This document shows, piece by piece, positions 1-8,445 of a stretch of 64,000 nt of DNA (the stretch's first letter is position 1; the number at the start of each line of letters is the position of its first letter). Where the stretch lies: assembly GCF_947500125.1 (NCBI RefSeq), contig NZ_CANMRA010000002.1, forward strand, positions 62,001 to 126,000, given 5' to 3'. The position numbers were made by a program, and so were the translations under genes. The notes beneath the pieces were generated by a model. The model had not been told where the DNA came from, searched no databases, and saw only the letters and a program-made list of their open reading frames with translations. Origin of the DNA: an uncultured Kocuria sp. (GTDB taxonomy: Bacteria > Actinomycetota > Actinomycetes > Actinomycetales > Micrococcaceae).

Positions 1-1
1 C

Positions 2-157
2 GCCCTCGCCGCGGCCACCGAGCAGGAACGGGTGGCCGCCGGGTTGCAGGACTGGGCGCCGGGGCAGGCCCCGCCGGCCGCCGACCCGCTGCCCGAGGGG
101 TCCTCCGAGGCCGCCGACCGGGCCCAGCGGGGCCTGCCCGACGAGGAGCCCGGCTGA
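2..157 (+). CDS. C-terminal end of a truncated unknown protein
   Basis: Only the last 51 codons of this gene are in the window; the start lies upstream of base 1. The reading frame runs from base 2 to the TGA at 155-157. The visible tail is rich in Ala, Pro, Glu and Asp and ends in DEEPG, which looks like a disordered acidic C-terminus rather than a folded domain. I recognise no family. The next gene begins 160 bases downstream, after a tandem repeat, so it is probably a separate transcription unit. Codon use (G or C at almost every third position) supports real coding. Confidence 0.5.
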   Translation, partial: ALAAATEQERVAAGLQDWAPGQAPPAADPLPEGSSEAADRAQRGLPDEEPG

Positions 158-245
158 CCGTCCGCCCGCTCCGGCACGACCGTCCGGCCACGGGCAGGGC
201 CGGGCCGCCGGCGGGAACCGTTCCGGCAGGGCCCCTGACCGGCAG

Positions 246-309
246 GGTCCCACTCCGGCAAGATCCCATTCCAGCAAGGTCCCATTCCAGCAAGGTCCCA
301 TTCCAGCAA
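246..309 (+). repeat. Four tandem 16-bp units ending in a ribosome binding site
   Basis: Four head-to-tail 16-bp units of the form GGTCCCATTCCAGCAA occupy 246-261, 262-277, 278-293 and 294-309. The last two are identical, the second differs at one base and the first at two. The final CAA joins GGAG so that AAGGAG (308-313) is formed 6 nt before the ATG at 320, a good Shine-Dalgarno site. The array therefore lies in the leader or promoter of the small gene at 320. Confidence 0.8.
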
Positions 310-319
310 GGAGATCGAC

Positions 320-526
320 ATGGCCGAGCGAGGCAGCACCAAGCACAGCGCGGAACTGGACGACCAGATGAAGCAGGAGGTCGCCGGTGAGGTGGCCGGC
401 GTCCAGCCCGACCACGTGGAGGAGCACCGGCAGACGGACCCGTGGGTCGACGACACCGACAGCCCGGAGGTGCTCTCCGCCGTCGAGGAGCGCGAGCGCG
501 CTCCCCGCCCGGAGGACCGGCCGTAG
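320..526 (+). CDS. Small acidic conserved hypothetical protein (68 aa)
   Basis: This 68-residue protein begins MAERGSTKHS and is strongly charged, with many Asp, Glu and Arg residues and no membrane segment or signal peptide. Small proteins of the same general shape (a GSxKH start, a DDQMKQEV-like motif, then an acidic tail) are widespread in Actinobacteria without an assigned function; that family link is from memory. The ATG is supported by AAGGAG 6 nt upstream. It stands alone, 86 bases before the histidine phosphatase gene. Its role is unknown; a disordered or stress-associated protein would fit the composition, but this is a guess. Confidence 0.65.
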   Translation: MAERGSTKHSAELDDQMKQEVAGEVAGVQPDHVEEHRQTDPWVDDTDSPEVLSAVEERERAPRPEDRP

Positions 527-599
527 CGGTCGGGGGAGCCCGGAGCCCGCGCGGTCGCGGGCTCCGGGCGTCCCGCTTGCCCCGGGGCGGGCCGTCGCC

Positions 600-605
600 C
601 AGAGT
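600..605 (+). promoter_or_regulatory. Candidate -10 hexamer for a leaderless transcript
   Basis: CAGAGT lies 7 nt before the GTG at 613. It fits the CANNNT/TANNNT pattern seen just before many starts in this window, and no Shine-Dalgarno sequence intervenes. Confidence 0.4.
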
Positions 606-612
606 GGGGGAC

Positions 613-1191
613 GTGAACACCCCCGGACGCATCGTCCTCATCCGCCACGGTCAGACCGACTGGAACCTCGAGGAGAGGCTCCAGGGCGCCACGGACGTCC
701 CGCTCAACGACGCCGGGCGGGAGCAGGCCCGGGCCGCCGGCCGGCACCTGCTCGCCGAGGCCCTCGGCTGGGACGTGCTGGTCTCCTCGCCGCTGGGCCG
801 GGCCGTGGAGACCGCGCGGATCATCGGCGAGGCCCTGGGCCTCGAGCTCGCGGCGACCTACGACGAGCTCGTGGAGCGCAGCTTCGGCCCGCACGAGGGC
901 TCGCGCCTGGCGGGCCTCGAGGGAGTCGCACGGGAGCGGGTCCTCTCCGCGGGGGAGCCGGCGGAGGCGGTCGCCCGCCGCGGCCTGGCGGCGCTGCGCC
1001 GGATCCGCGACGACCACCCGGGGCGCAGCGTGCTGGTCGTGGCGCACGGCTCGCTCATCCGCCTGACGGTCTCCGAGCTCAACGGGGAGGCCCATCCCCG
1101 GGTCCGCAACTGCGAGGTGGTGCCCGTGCGGGCGGAGGCCCTCGGCGCCGCGCGCCTGCGAGATGACGTGTCGGAGTCCACCGCACCCTGA
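613..1191 (+). CDS. Histidine phosphatase family protein (phosphoglycerate mutase-like)
   Basis: The protein (192 aa from the GTG at 613) opens with the LIRHGQTDWN motif of the histidine phosphatase superfamily; the His of RHG forms the phosphohistidine intermediate. A second catalytic His is in VVAHGSLIR near the C-terminus, and the Glu of ELVERSFG fits the usual acid residue. The length matches small cofactor-independent phosphoglycerate mutase or CobC-like phosphatases, so the substrate cannot be named. Upstream in-frame codons lack the family sequence, and GTG 613 has a -10-like hexamer 7 nt before it, which supports this start. No operon partner is evident. Confidence 0.85.
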   Translation: MNTPGRIVLIRHGQTDWNLEERLQGATDVPLNDAGREQARAAGRHLLAEALGWDVLVSSPLGRAVETARIIGEALGLELAATYDELVERSFGPHEGSRLAGLEGVARERVLSAGEPAEAVARRGLAALRRIRDDHPGRSVLVVAHGSLIRLTVSELNGEAHPRVRNCEVVPVRAEALGAARLRDDVSESTAP

Positions 1192-1325
1192 CAGCCCCGG
1201 GTTCCTTCAATAAGCTGAGGCCATCAGGGACGGTCCCACGAGGTGCCGTCCACCCCCTGCGGCGGCGACGGTGGCGCACAGAACGCGTCCCCGGCCGTCC
1301 ACGGCGACGAAGGCGTGATGCGGCT

Positions 1326-4300
1326 GTGGCCTCTGACCAGTACACGATCCCCGACGAGGACCGGACCCAGGCGATCCGCGTGATCCCGCGGGCCCCCGAC
1401 TGGACCGGGGACCGGGAGTGGATCAACGAGTACTACCGTCACGTCCCGCAGGACGACCTGCTCGCCCGCACCGAGGAGCAGCTGCGCGAGCGGGCCGAGC
1501 ACCATCACGAGGTGGGCCGGGTCCGGGCGCCGCGGGAGATCGCCGTGGGCGTGCGCCAGGAGGACTCGACCTCCGTGGTCTTCGTGGTCACCGAGGACGT
1601 CCCCTACCTCGTGAGCACCGTGTCCGCGGAGATCGCCGCCAAGTGGGGCGGCGCCCGCCTGCTGATCCACCCCGTGCTCGTCGCCACCCGGGACGCGGAC
1701 ACCCACGAGCTGCGCGAGCTCCAGCAGGTGCCGGACTTCTCGGCCACCTCCAGCGGCGACACCACCGCGCTGCCCAGCCTGGCCGGCCTCCGCTCGGACG
1801 GCAGCACCACGCACGTCGTGGAGTCCTGGATCTCCGTGGAGCTGTCCCGGCAGATGTCGGACGGGACCGCCCAGGAGCTCGTGGACCGGCTCTCGAGCCT
1901 GCTCGAGGACGTCCAGCGGGTCGACGACGACCAGGTGGAGCTCAAGGAGCGCGTCGGCCGGCTCGCGGACGAGCTCGACCGGCTGCGGCAGCTGGACCTG
2001 CCCGAGGGCGGGCACCCGCCGCTGATCGGACCGTCCCAGGAGTTCCTGCGCTGGCTGGTCCGGGGCAACTTCATCCTCATGGGGTTCAAGGAGTACGACC
2101 TCGAGGACTCCGGCGACGGACTCTCCCTGGTCAGCCGCCCCGGCACCGGCCGGGGCCTGCTCGTGGAGCACGACCGCAAGCCGCACCGGCAGGTCCTGAC
2201 CGGGCTGGGCCGGGAGCACGCGCGCGAGGCCGGGACGCTGTTCATCACGAAGGCCAACCGCCGCTCGTCGATCCACCGCCGGGAGTACCTCGACTACATC
2301 GGTGTCGCGAAGTACGACGACGAGGGCCGGATCGTGGGCGAGTACCTGGTGCTGGGGCTGTTCACCCGCCGCGCCTACAACACGCCGGCCCGCGAGACGC
2401 CGCTGATCAAGGAGAAGATGGCCGAGGTCGCCGAGCGGTTCGGCTTCCTCGAGGACTCGCACTCGGCCCGGGACCTCATGGGCAACATCGAGGACTACCC
2501 GCGCGACGAGCTGTTCCACATGACCGCGGACGAGCTCTACGACATCATGCGCGGTGTCATGGGCCTGGACGAACGGCGGCAGACCCGCCTGTTCCTGCGC
2601 CAGGACCACTTCGGGCGGTTCATGTCCGCCGTCGTCTTCCTCCCCCGCGACCGGTACAACACGTCGGTGCGCGGGCGGATCGAGGCGGAGCTCAAGCGCA
2701 CCTTCGACGCCGAGTCCATCGACTTCGACGCCCGGCTCTCCTCCTCGACCCTGGCCCGCCTGTTCTTCCGCATCCGGCTGCCGTACACCGGCGAGGTGCA
2801 GTCCTTCGACCGCTCGGGCCTCGAGGCGCGGCTGCGGGCCGCGGTGCGGTCCTGGTCCGAGGCGCTGGCCCGCGCGATCCACCGGAACTTCTCGGAGGAG
2901 CTCGCCCGGACCCACGCCGAGAACTGGGCGGAGGCGTTCCCGGACGCCTACCGGGCGGACTACGAGATCGAGGAGGCCGTCGAGGACCTCCAGCGCTGCG
3001 AGGAGCTGTGGGGGCGGGACCCGGACCTGCCCGCGGAGGTGCGCGTCGTCGACGACCCCGGGGGCGTGCGGCTGAACATCTACCTCACCCGGTCGCTGTC
3101 CCTCACCGAGCTGCTGCCGATGCTGCAGAACCTCGGCCTGACGGTCCTCGACCAGAAGCCGTACGAGGTCACCCCCGCCGACGGCCGCCACTTCCAGCTC
3201 TACGACTTCGGGGTGCGGCTGCCGGAGGGCGTGGACGCGACCGGCCCGGAGGACGCCAAGACCGAGGACCTCATCGAGGACACCCTGTGCGCGGTGCTGT
3301 CCAACCGCTCCGAGTCGGACTCCCTGAACCGGCTGGTCCTCACGGAGCGCATGACGTGGCGGACCGTGGCCGTGCTGCGCTCCTACGTCCGGTACCTCCT
3401 GCAGCTGGGGCATCCCAACTCGTTCGACTACATCGCGGACACGCTCCTGGCGTTCCCCGAGGTCACCCGGACGCTGGTCGAGTTCTTCGACGCGAGCTTC
3501 AACCCGGCGCTCGACGACGCCGTGCGCGGCTCCCAGCGCGACGCCGCGCACGGCCGGCTCATCGAGGCCCTGGACGAGGTGCCGACCCTGGACGCGGACA
3601 AGCTGCTGCGCGCGCTGGCCGAGATCATGGCCGCGACCCTGCGCACCAACGTGTACCGGCACCGCCCCACCATGGCGTTCAAGCTGGATCCCCGGCGGAT
3701 CAGCACGGCCCCGCTGCCGCACCCGATGTTCGAGGTCTGGGTGTGGTCCCCGCGGGTCGAGGGCACGCACCTGCGCTTCGGGCCCGTGGCCCGCGGCGGG
3801 CTGCGCTGGTCGGACCGCCGCGAGGACTTCCGCACCGAGGTGCTGGGCCTGGTCAAGGCGCAGATGGTGAAGAACTCGGTGATCGTGCCCAACGGCGCGA
3901 AGGGCGGGTTCTACCCCAAGCAGCTGCCGGAGCCGGCCGTGGACCGCGACGCCTGGGTGGCCGAGGGCCGGGAGGCCTACAAGCTGTTCATCGCCTCCCT
4001 GCTGGACATCACCGACAACCTCGTCCGGGACGAGTCCGGCCAGGACGTCGCCGTGCACCCGGAGCACGTGGTGCGCCGCGACGGCCAGGACGCCTACCTG
4101 GTGGTGGCCGCGGACAAGGGGACGGCGTCCTTCTCGGACACCGCCAACGCGATCTCCGCGGAGTACGGCTTCTGGCTCGGGGACGCCTTCGCCTCGGGCG
4201 GCTCGGTGGGCTACGACCACAAGGCCATGGGCATCACCGCCCGGGGGGCGTGGGAGTCGGTGAAGCGGCACTTCTTCGCCCTGGGCGTCGACACCCAGAC

Positions 4301-6248
4301 CGAGGACTTCACCGTGGTGGGCGTGGGGGACATGTCCGGCGACGTGTTCGGCAACGGGATGCTGCTCTCCGAGCACATCCGGCTGGTGGCCGCGTTCGAC
4401 CACCGCGACATCTTCCTCGACCCCGATCCGGACCCGGCGGTCTCCTACGCCGAGCGCGAGCGGCTGTTCGGCCGCCCCCGGTCCTCGTGGCAGGACTACG
4501 ACCCGGAGAAGATCTCGGCCGGCGGCGGCGTGTACTCGCGCACCGTGAAGTCCGTGCCGATCTCACCGCAGGTCCGCGAGGCCCTCGACCTCGACGACGG
4601 CGTCGAGGAGCTCTCCCCGATCGAGCTGATGCGCGCGATCCTCACGGCGCCCGCCGACCTGCTGTACAACGGCGGGATCGGCACGTACGTGAAGTCGGCG
4701 CAGGAGACCTCCACGGACGTGGGGGACAAGGCCAACGACGCCATCCGCGTCGACGGCCAGGACCTGCGGGCCAAGGTCGTCGGCGAGGGCGGCAACCTGG
4801 GCTGCACCCAGCTCGGCCGCGTGGAGGCCGCGCTGAACGGGGTGCTGATCAACACGGACGCGATCGACAACTCCGGCGGCGTGGAGTCCTCCGACCGCGA
4901 GGTCAACATCAAGATCCTCGTGGACCGCATGGTCGTGGCCGGGGAGCTCTCCGCGGACGAGCGCGCCGGCTTCATCGAGGCCATGACCGACGAGGTCGCC
5001 GGGCTCGTGCTGGAGACGAACGTGGCGCAGAACGTGCTGCTGACCACGGAGCGGGCGCGTGTGCGGGACCTCAACGAGGCCTACATCCGGTTCATGCACT
5101 GGCTCGAGGAGGAGGCCGACCTCGACCGGGAGATCGAGTTCCTGCCCTCCGACGAGCAGCTGCGCGAGCGGGTCCGCTCCGGCCACGGGCTCACGTCCCC
5201 GGAGCTGTCCGTGCTGGCGGCCTACGCCAAGATCCAGCTCTCGGAGGCCCTGGTCGAGGGCGGCCTCGCCGAGGACCCGTGGTTCGTGGAGGTCCTGGAG
5301 GCCTACTTCCCGGAGCAGATCACGCAGCGCTTCGGCGAGCTCGTCGGTACCCACCCCCTGCGGGCCGAGATCATCGGCACGGTGGTCGCCAACCAGATGG
5401 TCAACTACGGCGGCATCCCCTTCGTCTACCGCGTGATGGAGGAGACCGGGTGCGGGCCCGTGGAGGTGGCCCGGGCCTTCGTGGCGGCGGTGCAGATCTA
5501 CGAGATCGATCGCTACGCCCACCAGCACCGGGAGCTGCCCGCGGACGTGCCCACCGAGATGTGGGACCGGATGTTCCTGGACATGCGCCGCCTGCTGGAC
5601 CGCGTGGTGCGCTGGCTCATCAACCGGGAGGAGACCGCCAACCCGGTCGCCGAGGTCATCGACCGCTACAAGCCCACCGTGGACATCCGGTTCCTCGAGG
5701 ACCGGCTGCTCGGGGAGGACTCCCGGCAGCGGGTCGACTCCCGGGCGGAGGCCGCCGAGCGGCAGGGCATCCCCGGGCCGCTGGCCACGGAGTGGTCGCA
5801 GCTGCTGGACGCGTTCGCGCTGCTCGACGTCGCCCGCCTCGCGCACGCCTCCGGCGAGGCCGTCGCCGAGGACGGCAGCCTCGACGAGGAGCAGATCAAG
5901 ACCATCGCCAAGGTCTACTTCCGGCTCTACGACCGCTACCGCATCGAGAGCCTGCTCAACCGCATCACCGGGCTGCCGCAGACCACCCGCTGGGAGAACC
6001 TCGCGCGGATGTCCATGCGGGAGGACGTCTACGCGACCCTCGTGGCCCTCGCCGACCAGGCGCTCGAGGCGCCCGGGCAGGACGCGCGGGAGAAGGTCGA
6101 GTCCTGGGAGTCCAGCAACGAGTCCCGGCTGAGCCGGCTGCGCGACGTGCTGGGGGAGATCGAGGCCGAGGGCACGGGCGAGACCTCCGCCGAGCTCGCG
6201 TCCCTGTCCGTGGCGCTGCGGACCATGCGCAGCGCACTGGCCGGGTAG
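1326..6248 (+). CDS. gdh: NAD-specific glutamate dehydrogenase, large (L_180-type)
   Basis: This 1640-residue protein is the large NAD-dependent glutamate dehydrogenase, which oxidatively deaminates glutamate to 2-oxoglutarate and ammonium. The dehydrogenase core is visible from about residue 810: RGGLRWSDRREDFRTE and then KAQMVKNSVIVPNGAKGGF carry the substrate-binding Lys residues. The later VVGVGDMSGDVFGNGML segment is typical of the NAD-binding half. The long N-terminal third (ACT-like regulatory region) and C-terminal helical region match the usual 1600-1650 aa. The GTG at 1326 is the first in-frame start, since the ATG at 1318 is in another frame. The next gene follows after 8 bp. Confidence 0.93.
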   Translation: MASDQYTIPDEDRTQAIRVIPRAPDWTGDREWINEYYRHVPQDDLLARTEEQLRERAEHHHEVGRVRAPREIAVGVRQEDSTSVVFVVTEDVPYLVSTVSAEIAAKWGGARLLIHPVLVATRDADTHELRELQQVPDFSATSSGDTTALPSLAGLRSDGSTTHVVESWISVELSRQMSDGTAQELVDRLSSLLEDVQRVDDDQVELKERVGRLADELDRLRQLDLPEGGHPPLIGPSQEFLRWLVRGNFILMGFKEYDLEDSGDGLSLVSRPGTGRGLLVEHDRKPHRQVLTGLGREHAREAGTLFITKANRRSSIHRREYLDYIGVAKYDDEGRIVGEYLVLGLFTRRAYNTPARETPLIKEKMAEVAERFGFLEDSHSARDLMGNIEDYPRDELFHMTADELYDIMRGVMGLDERRQTRLFLRQDHFGRFMSAVVFLPRDRYNTSVRGRIEAELKRTFDAESIDFDARLSSSTLARLFFRIRLPYTGEVQSFDRSGLEARLRAAVRSWSEALARAIHRNFSEELARTHAENWAEAFPDAYRADYEIEEAVEDLQRCEELWGRDPDLPAEVRVVDDPGGVRLNIYLTRSLSLTELLPMLQNLGLTVLDQKPYEVTPADGRHFQLYDFGVRLPEGVDATGPEDAKTEDLIEDTLCAVLSNRSESDSLNRLVLTERMTWRTVAVLRSYVRYLLQLGHPNSFDYIADTLLAFPEVTRTLVEFFDASFNPALDDAVRGSQRDAAHGRLIEALDEVPTLDADKLLRALAEIMAATLRTNVYRHRPTMAFKLDPRRISTAPLPHPMFEVWVWSPRVEGTHLRFGPVARGGLRWSDRREDFRTEVLGLVKAQMVKNSVIVPNGAKGGFYPKQLPEPAVDRDAWVAEGREAYKLFIASLLDITDNLVRDESGQDVAVHPEHVVRRDGQDAYLVVAADKGTASFSDTANAISAEYGFWLGDAFASGGSVGYDHKAMGITARGAWESVKRHFFALGVDTQTEDFTVVGVGDMSGDVFGNGMLLSEHIRLVAAFDHRDIFLDPDPDPAVSYAERERLFGRPRSSWQDYDPEKISAGGGVYSRTVKSVPISPQVREALDLDDGVEELSPIELMRAILTAPADLLYNGGIGTYVKSAQETSTDVGDKANDAIRVDGQDLRAKVVGEGGNLGCTQLGRVEAALNGVLINTDAIDNSGGVESSDREVNIKILVDRMVVAGELSADERAGFIEAMTDEVAGLVLETNVAQNVLLTTERARVRDLNEAYIRFMHWLEEEADLDREIEFLPSDEQLRERVRSGHGLTSPELSVLAAYAKIQLSEALVEGGLAEDPWFVEVLEAYFPEQITQRFGELVGTHPLRAEIIGTVVANQMVNYGGIPFVYRVMEETGCGPVEVARAFVAAVQIYEIDRYAHQHRELPADVPTEMWDRMFLDMRRLLDRVVRWLINREETANPVAEVIDRYKPTVDIRFLEDRLLGEDSRQRVDSRAEAAERQGIPGPLATEWSQLLDAFALLDVARLAHASGEAVAEDGSLDEEQIKTIAKVYFRLYDRYRIESLLNRITGLPQTTRWENLARMSMREDVYATLVALADQALEAPGQDAREKVESWESSNESRLSRLRDVLGEIEAEGTGETSAELASLSVALRTMRSALAG

Positions 6249-6256
6249 GACGGCCC

Positions 6257-7699
6257 GTGCAGGGAACGGCCGCGGTCGTCGGCTCGGGGCCCAACGGGCT
6301 GGCCGCGGCCGTGGTGCTGGCCCGTGCGGGGCTCGACGTCACGGTCCACGAGGCGGCGGGCGCGGCCGGGGGAGCGGCACGCTCCTCCGCCGCGCTCGGC
6401 CCCGGCACGGTGGTCGACCTCGGCTCCGCGGTGCACCCCTTCGGCGTGGCCAGCCCGCTGTTCGCGCAGCTGGGCCTGCACCGGCACGGCCTGGAATGGC
6501 TGCACCCGCCGGTCGTCGCGGCGCACCCGCTCGACGACGGCCCGCCGGGCCTGCTGCACCGCTCGCTCGAGCGCACCGCGGCAGGGCTGGGCGCGGACGG
6601 CCGGGCGTGGTCCCTGCTGCACCGCGGCGTGGTGGAGCGCTGGGAGGAGACGGTCGAGTCGGTGCTGGGCCCGCTCGTGCGCGTGCCCGAGCACCCGCGG
6701 GCCCTGGCGTCCTTCGGCCTGCGCGCCCCGTGGCCCGCCGCGGCCACGGCGCGGGCGCTGTTCCGCACCGAGCAGGCCCGGGGACTCTTCGCCGGGTCCG
6801 CGGCCCACGCGGTGCTGCCCCCGCGGCACGCCCTGACCTCCGCCTTCGGGACGCTGTTCGGCGCCGCCGCCCACGCCACGGGGTGGCCGGTCGCGCGGGG
6901 CGGGTCCCAGACCGTCGTCGACGCCCTCGTGGCCGATCTCGAGGAGCACGGCGGCCGGGTGCTCCTCGACTCGCCGGTGACGGACCTCGCCCGGGTGCGA
7001 CCCGCCGACGTCGTCCTGCTGGACCTCACGCCCCGGCAGGTGCTGGGCCTGCGCGGGCTCGAGCTGCCGGACCGGTACCGGCGGGCGCTGGCCCGGTGGC
7101 GCTACGGCACGGCCTCCTACAAGGTGGACCTGCTGCTGGACGGGCCCGTGCCGTGGCGGGACCCGCGCGTGGCGGAGGCCGGGACCGTGCACGTGGGCGG
7201 GACGCTCGCCGAGATCGCCGCCGCGGAGGAGCAGGCCCGGGCGGGCCGGCTGCCGGAGCGCCCGTTCGTGCTCGTGGCCCAGCAGGGTGCCGCCGACCCG
7301 TCCCGGGCGCCCGCGGGCCGGCAGGTGCTGTGGGCCTACGCCCACGTCCCGCACGGCTGCGACGACCCGAGGGCGGGGGAACGGGTGCTCGACCAGCTCG
7401 AGCGCTTCGCCCCCGGGGTCCGCGACCGGATCCGGGGGCGCGTGGACACCTCGCCGGCCCGGCTCGAGGCGTGGAACGCGAACCTCGTGGGCGGGGACAT
7501 CGGCGGCGGCTCCCTGGACGGGCTGCAGCAGGTGTTCCGGCCGGCCGTGCAGGCCGACCCCTACGCGACCGGCGTGCCGGGGGTCTGGCTGTGCTCGTCG
7601 TCGACCCCACCCGGCGGCGGGGTGCACGGGATGGCCGGGTACCACGCGGCCCGCAGGGCGCTCCGGGGCATCGCGAGGAGCCGGCGGGCCGCCGGCTGA
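6257..7699 (+). CDS. FAD-dependent oxidoreductase, phytoene desaturase-like
   Basis: The 480-residue product begins with a Rossmann dinucleotide fold, VVGSGPNGLAAAVVLARAGL, followed by the acidic residue and Gly-rich stretch expected for FAD binding. Overall it resembles the phytoene dehydrogenase/amine oxidase superfamily (NAD(P)/FAD-dependent oxidoreductases). The C-terminal PGGGVHGMAGYHAARRAL segment is the second FAD contact typical of this family. No carotenoid biosynthesis genes lie next to it, so a carotenoid role is not supported. The GTG at 6257 is 8 bp after the glutamate dehydrogenase stop, suggesting co-transcription. The gene converges on the lytic transglycosylase gene, with 7 bp between stops. 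Confidence 0.85.
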   Translation: MQGTAAVVGSGPNGLAAAVVLARAGLDVTVHEAAGAAGGAARSSAALGPGTVVDLGSAVHPFGVASPLFAQLGLHRHGLEWLHPPVVAAHPLDDGPPGLLHRSLERTAAGLGADGRAWSLLHRGVVERWEETVESVLGPLVRVPEHPRALASFGLRAPWPAAATARALFRTEQARGLFAGSAAHAVLPPRHALTSAFGTLFGAAAHATGWPVARGGSQTVVDALVADLEEHGGRVLLDSPVTDLARVRPADVVLLDLTPRQVLGLRGLELPDRYRRALARWRYGTASYKVDLLLDGPVPWRDPRVAEAGTVHVGGTLAEIAAAEEQARAGRLPERPFVLVAQQGAADPSRAPAGRQVLWAYAHVPHGCDDPRAGERVLDQLERFAPGVRDRIRGRVDTSPARLEAWNANLVGGDIGGGSLDGLQQVFRPAVQADPYATGVPGVWLCSSSTPPGGGVHGMAGYHAARRALRGIARSRRAAG

Positions 7700-7706
7700 C
7701 GGGAGC

Positions 7707-8360
7707 TCAGGCGCCGATCCCGGCGTACGTGGTGGCCGCGAGCTCGCGGATCTGCGCCACGTAGCCGCGGGTCTCCGCGAACGGGGGGATCCCGCCGTGC
7801 CGCAGGACGGCCGTGGGCCCGGCGTTGTAGGCCGCGAGCACCAGGTCGATCTCCTCCTGGGGCGAGGCGGGCGCCAGCCCCTGCACCATGCGCCGCAGGT
7901 CCTTGAGGTAGACGCCCTGGGCGCGGATGGCGGCCCGCGGGTCGAAGGGGTCGCCCCGCCCGTAGCGCTGCCAGGTGTCCGGCATGAACTGGGCGAGGCC
8001 CTGCGCGCCGGCGTGGCTGACGGCCCGCGGGTTCCACCGGCTCTCGACGTCCAGCTGGGCGGCCACGATCTCGGGCGGGAGCCCCGAGAGCTCGGCGGCG
8101 GCCAGGACGTCGTCGCCCCACGGCTCCGGGACGGGAGCGGTGCGGCTCGGCCCGTCCCCGCGGAGTGCGTCGCAGCACCCGGGGGCGTTGGCGTGGAAGA
8201 GCCCGCCGGTCCCGATCAGGAGCAGCACCACGGAGGCCAGCAGGAACCACGGGGAACCGCGCGGGGCGAGTTCCCCGGGGCCGGCGCTCTCGGTGCCGGT
8301 TCGCTCGGCGCCGGTTCTCTCGGCGCCGGGGCGCGCGGGGTCCAGGACAGTGGTGGTCAT
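7707..8360 (-). CDS. Membrane-anchored lytic transglycosylase
   Basis: The 217-residue protein has one transmembrane helix (about residues 38-53, PWFLLASVVLLLIG) after a low-complexity cytoplasmic head, then an SLT (lysozyme-like) domain from about residue 85. The catalytic Glu is E106 in LDVESRWNP. The GAQGLAQFMPDTW and LAAYNAGP motifs are diagnostic of the transglycosylase SLT fold. It would cleave peptidoglycan outside the membrane during wall remodelling. The head contains a small repeat (ERTGAERTGTES) mirrored in the DNA at about 8287-8335. A TAGCCT hexamer 7 nt before the ATG suggests a leaderless transcript. Confidence 0.88.
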   Translation of the reverse strand: MTTTVLDPARPGAERTGAERTGTESAGPGELAPRGSPWFLLASVVLLLIGTGGLFHANAPGCCDALRGDGPSRTAPVPEPWGDDVLAAAELSGLPPEIVAAQLDVESRWNPRAVSHAGAQGLAQFMPDTWQRYGRGDPFDPRAAIRAQGVYLKDLRRMVQGLAPASPQEEIDLVLAAYNAGPTAVLRHGGIPPFAETRGYVAQIRELAATTYAGIGA

Positions 8361-8367
8361 CCGTTCC

Positions 8368-8373
8368 AGGCTA
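8368..8373 (-). promoter_or_regulatory. Candidate -10 hexamer (TAGCCT) of the transglycosylase gene
   Basis: On the minus strand TAGCCT ends 7 nt before the ATG at 8360. No Shine-Dalgarno sequence lies between them, so transcription probably starts at or next to the start codon. Confidence 0.45.
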
Positions 8374-8423
8374 GGAGGCCCTGTCCGTCCCGGTCTGCGG
8401 CCTCTTGGGGGGACAGCGGCCGT

Positions 8424-8445
8424 CCCGCCCGGTGGGGAGGGCGGG
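8424..8445 (-). terminator. Short GC hairpin after the nitrite reductase gene
   Basis: CCCGCCC (8424-8430) and GGGCGGG (8439-8445) form a 7-bp stem with an 8-nt loop directly after the stop of the nitrite reductase gene on the minus strand. There is no clear U tract, as is common in GC-rich Actinobacteria. Confidence 0.45.

Noticed and set aside
246-309. CRISPR array
   Set aside because: The 16-bp units are directly adjacent with no spacers, so this is a simple tandem repeat.
1224-4403. 1059-residue open frame on the minus strand across the glutamate dehydrogenase gene
   Set aside because: It is the mirror of a well-supported gene, is full of Val, Gly, Arg and His in the pattern of a GC-rich antisense frame, and has no recognisable domain.
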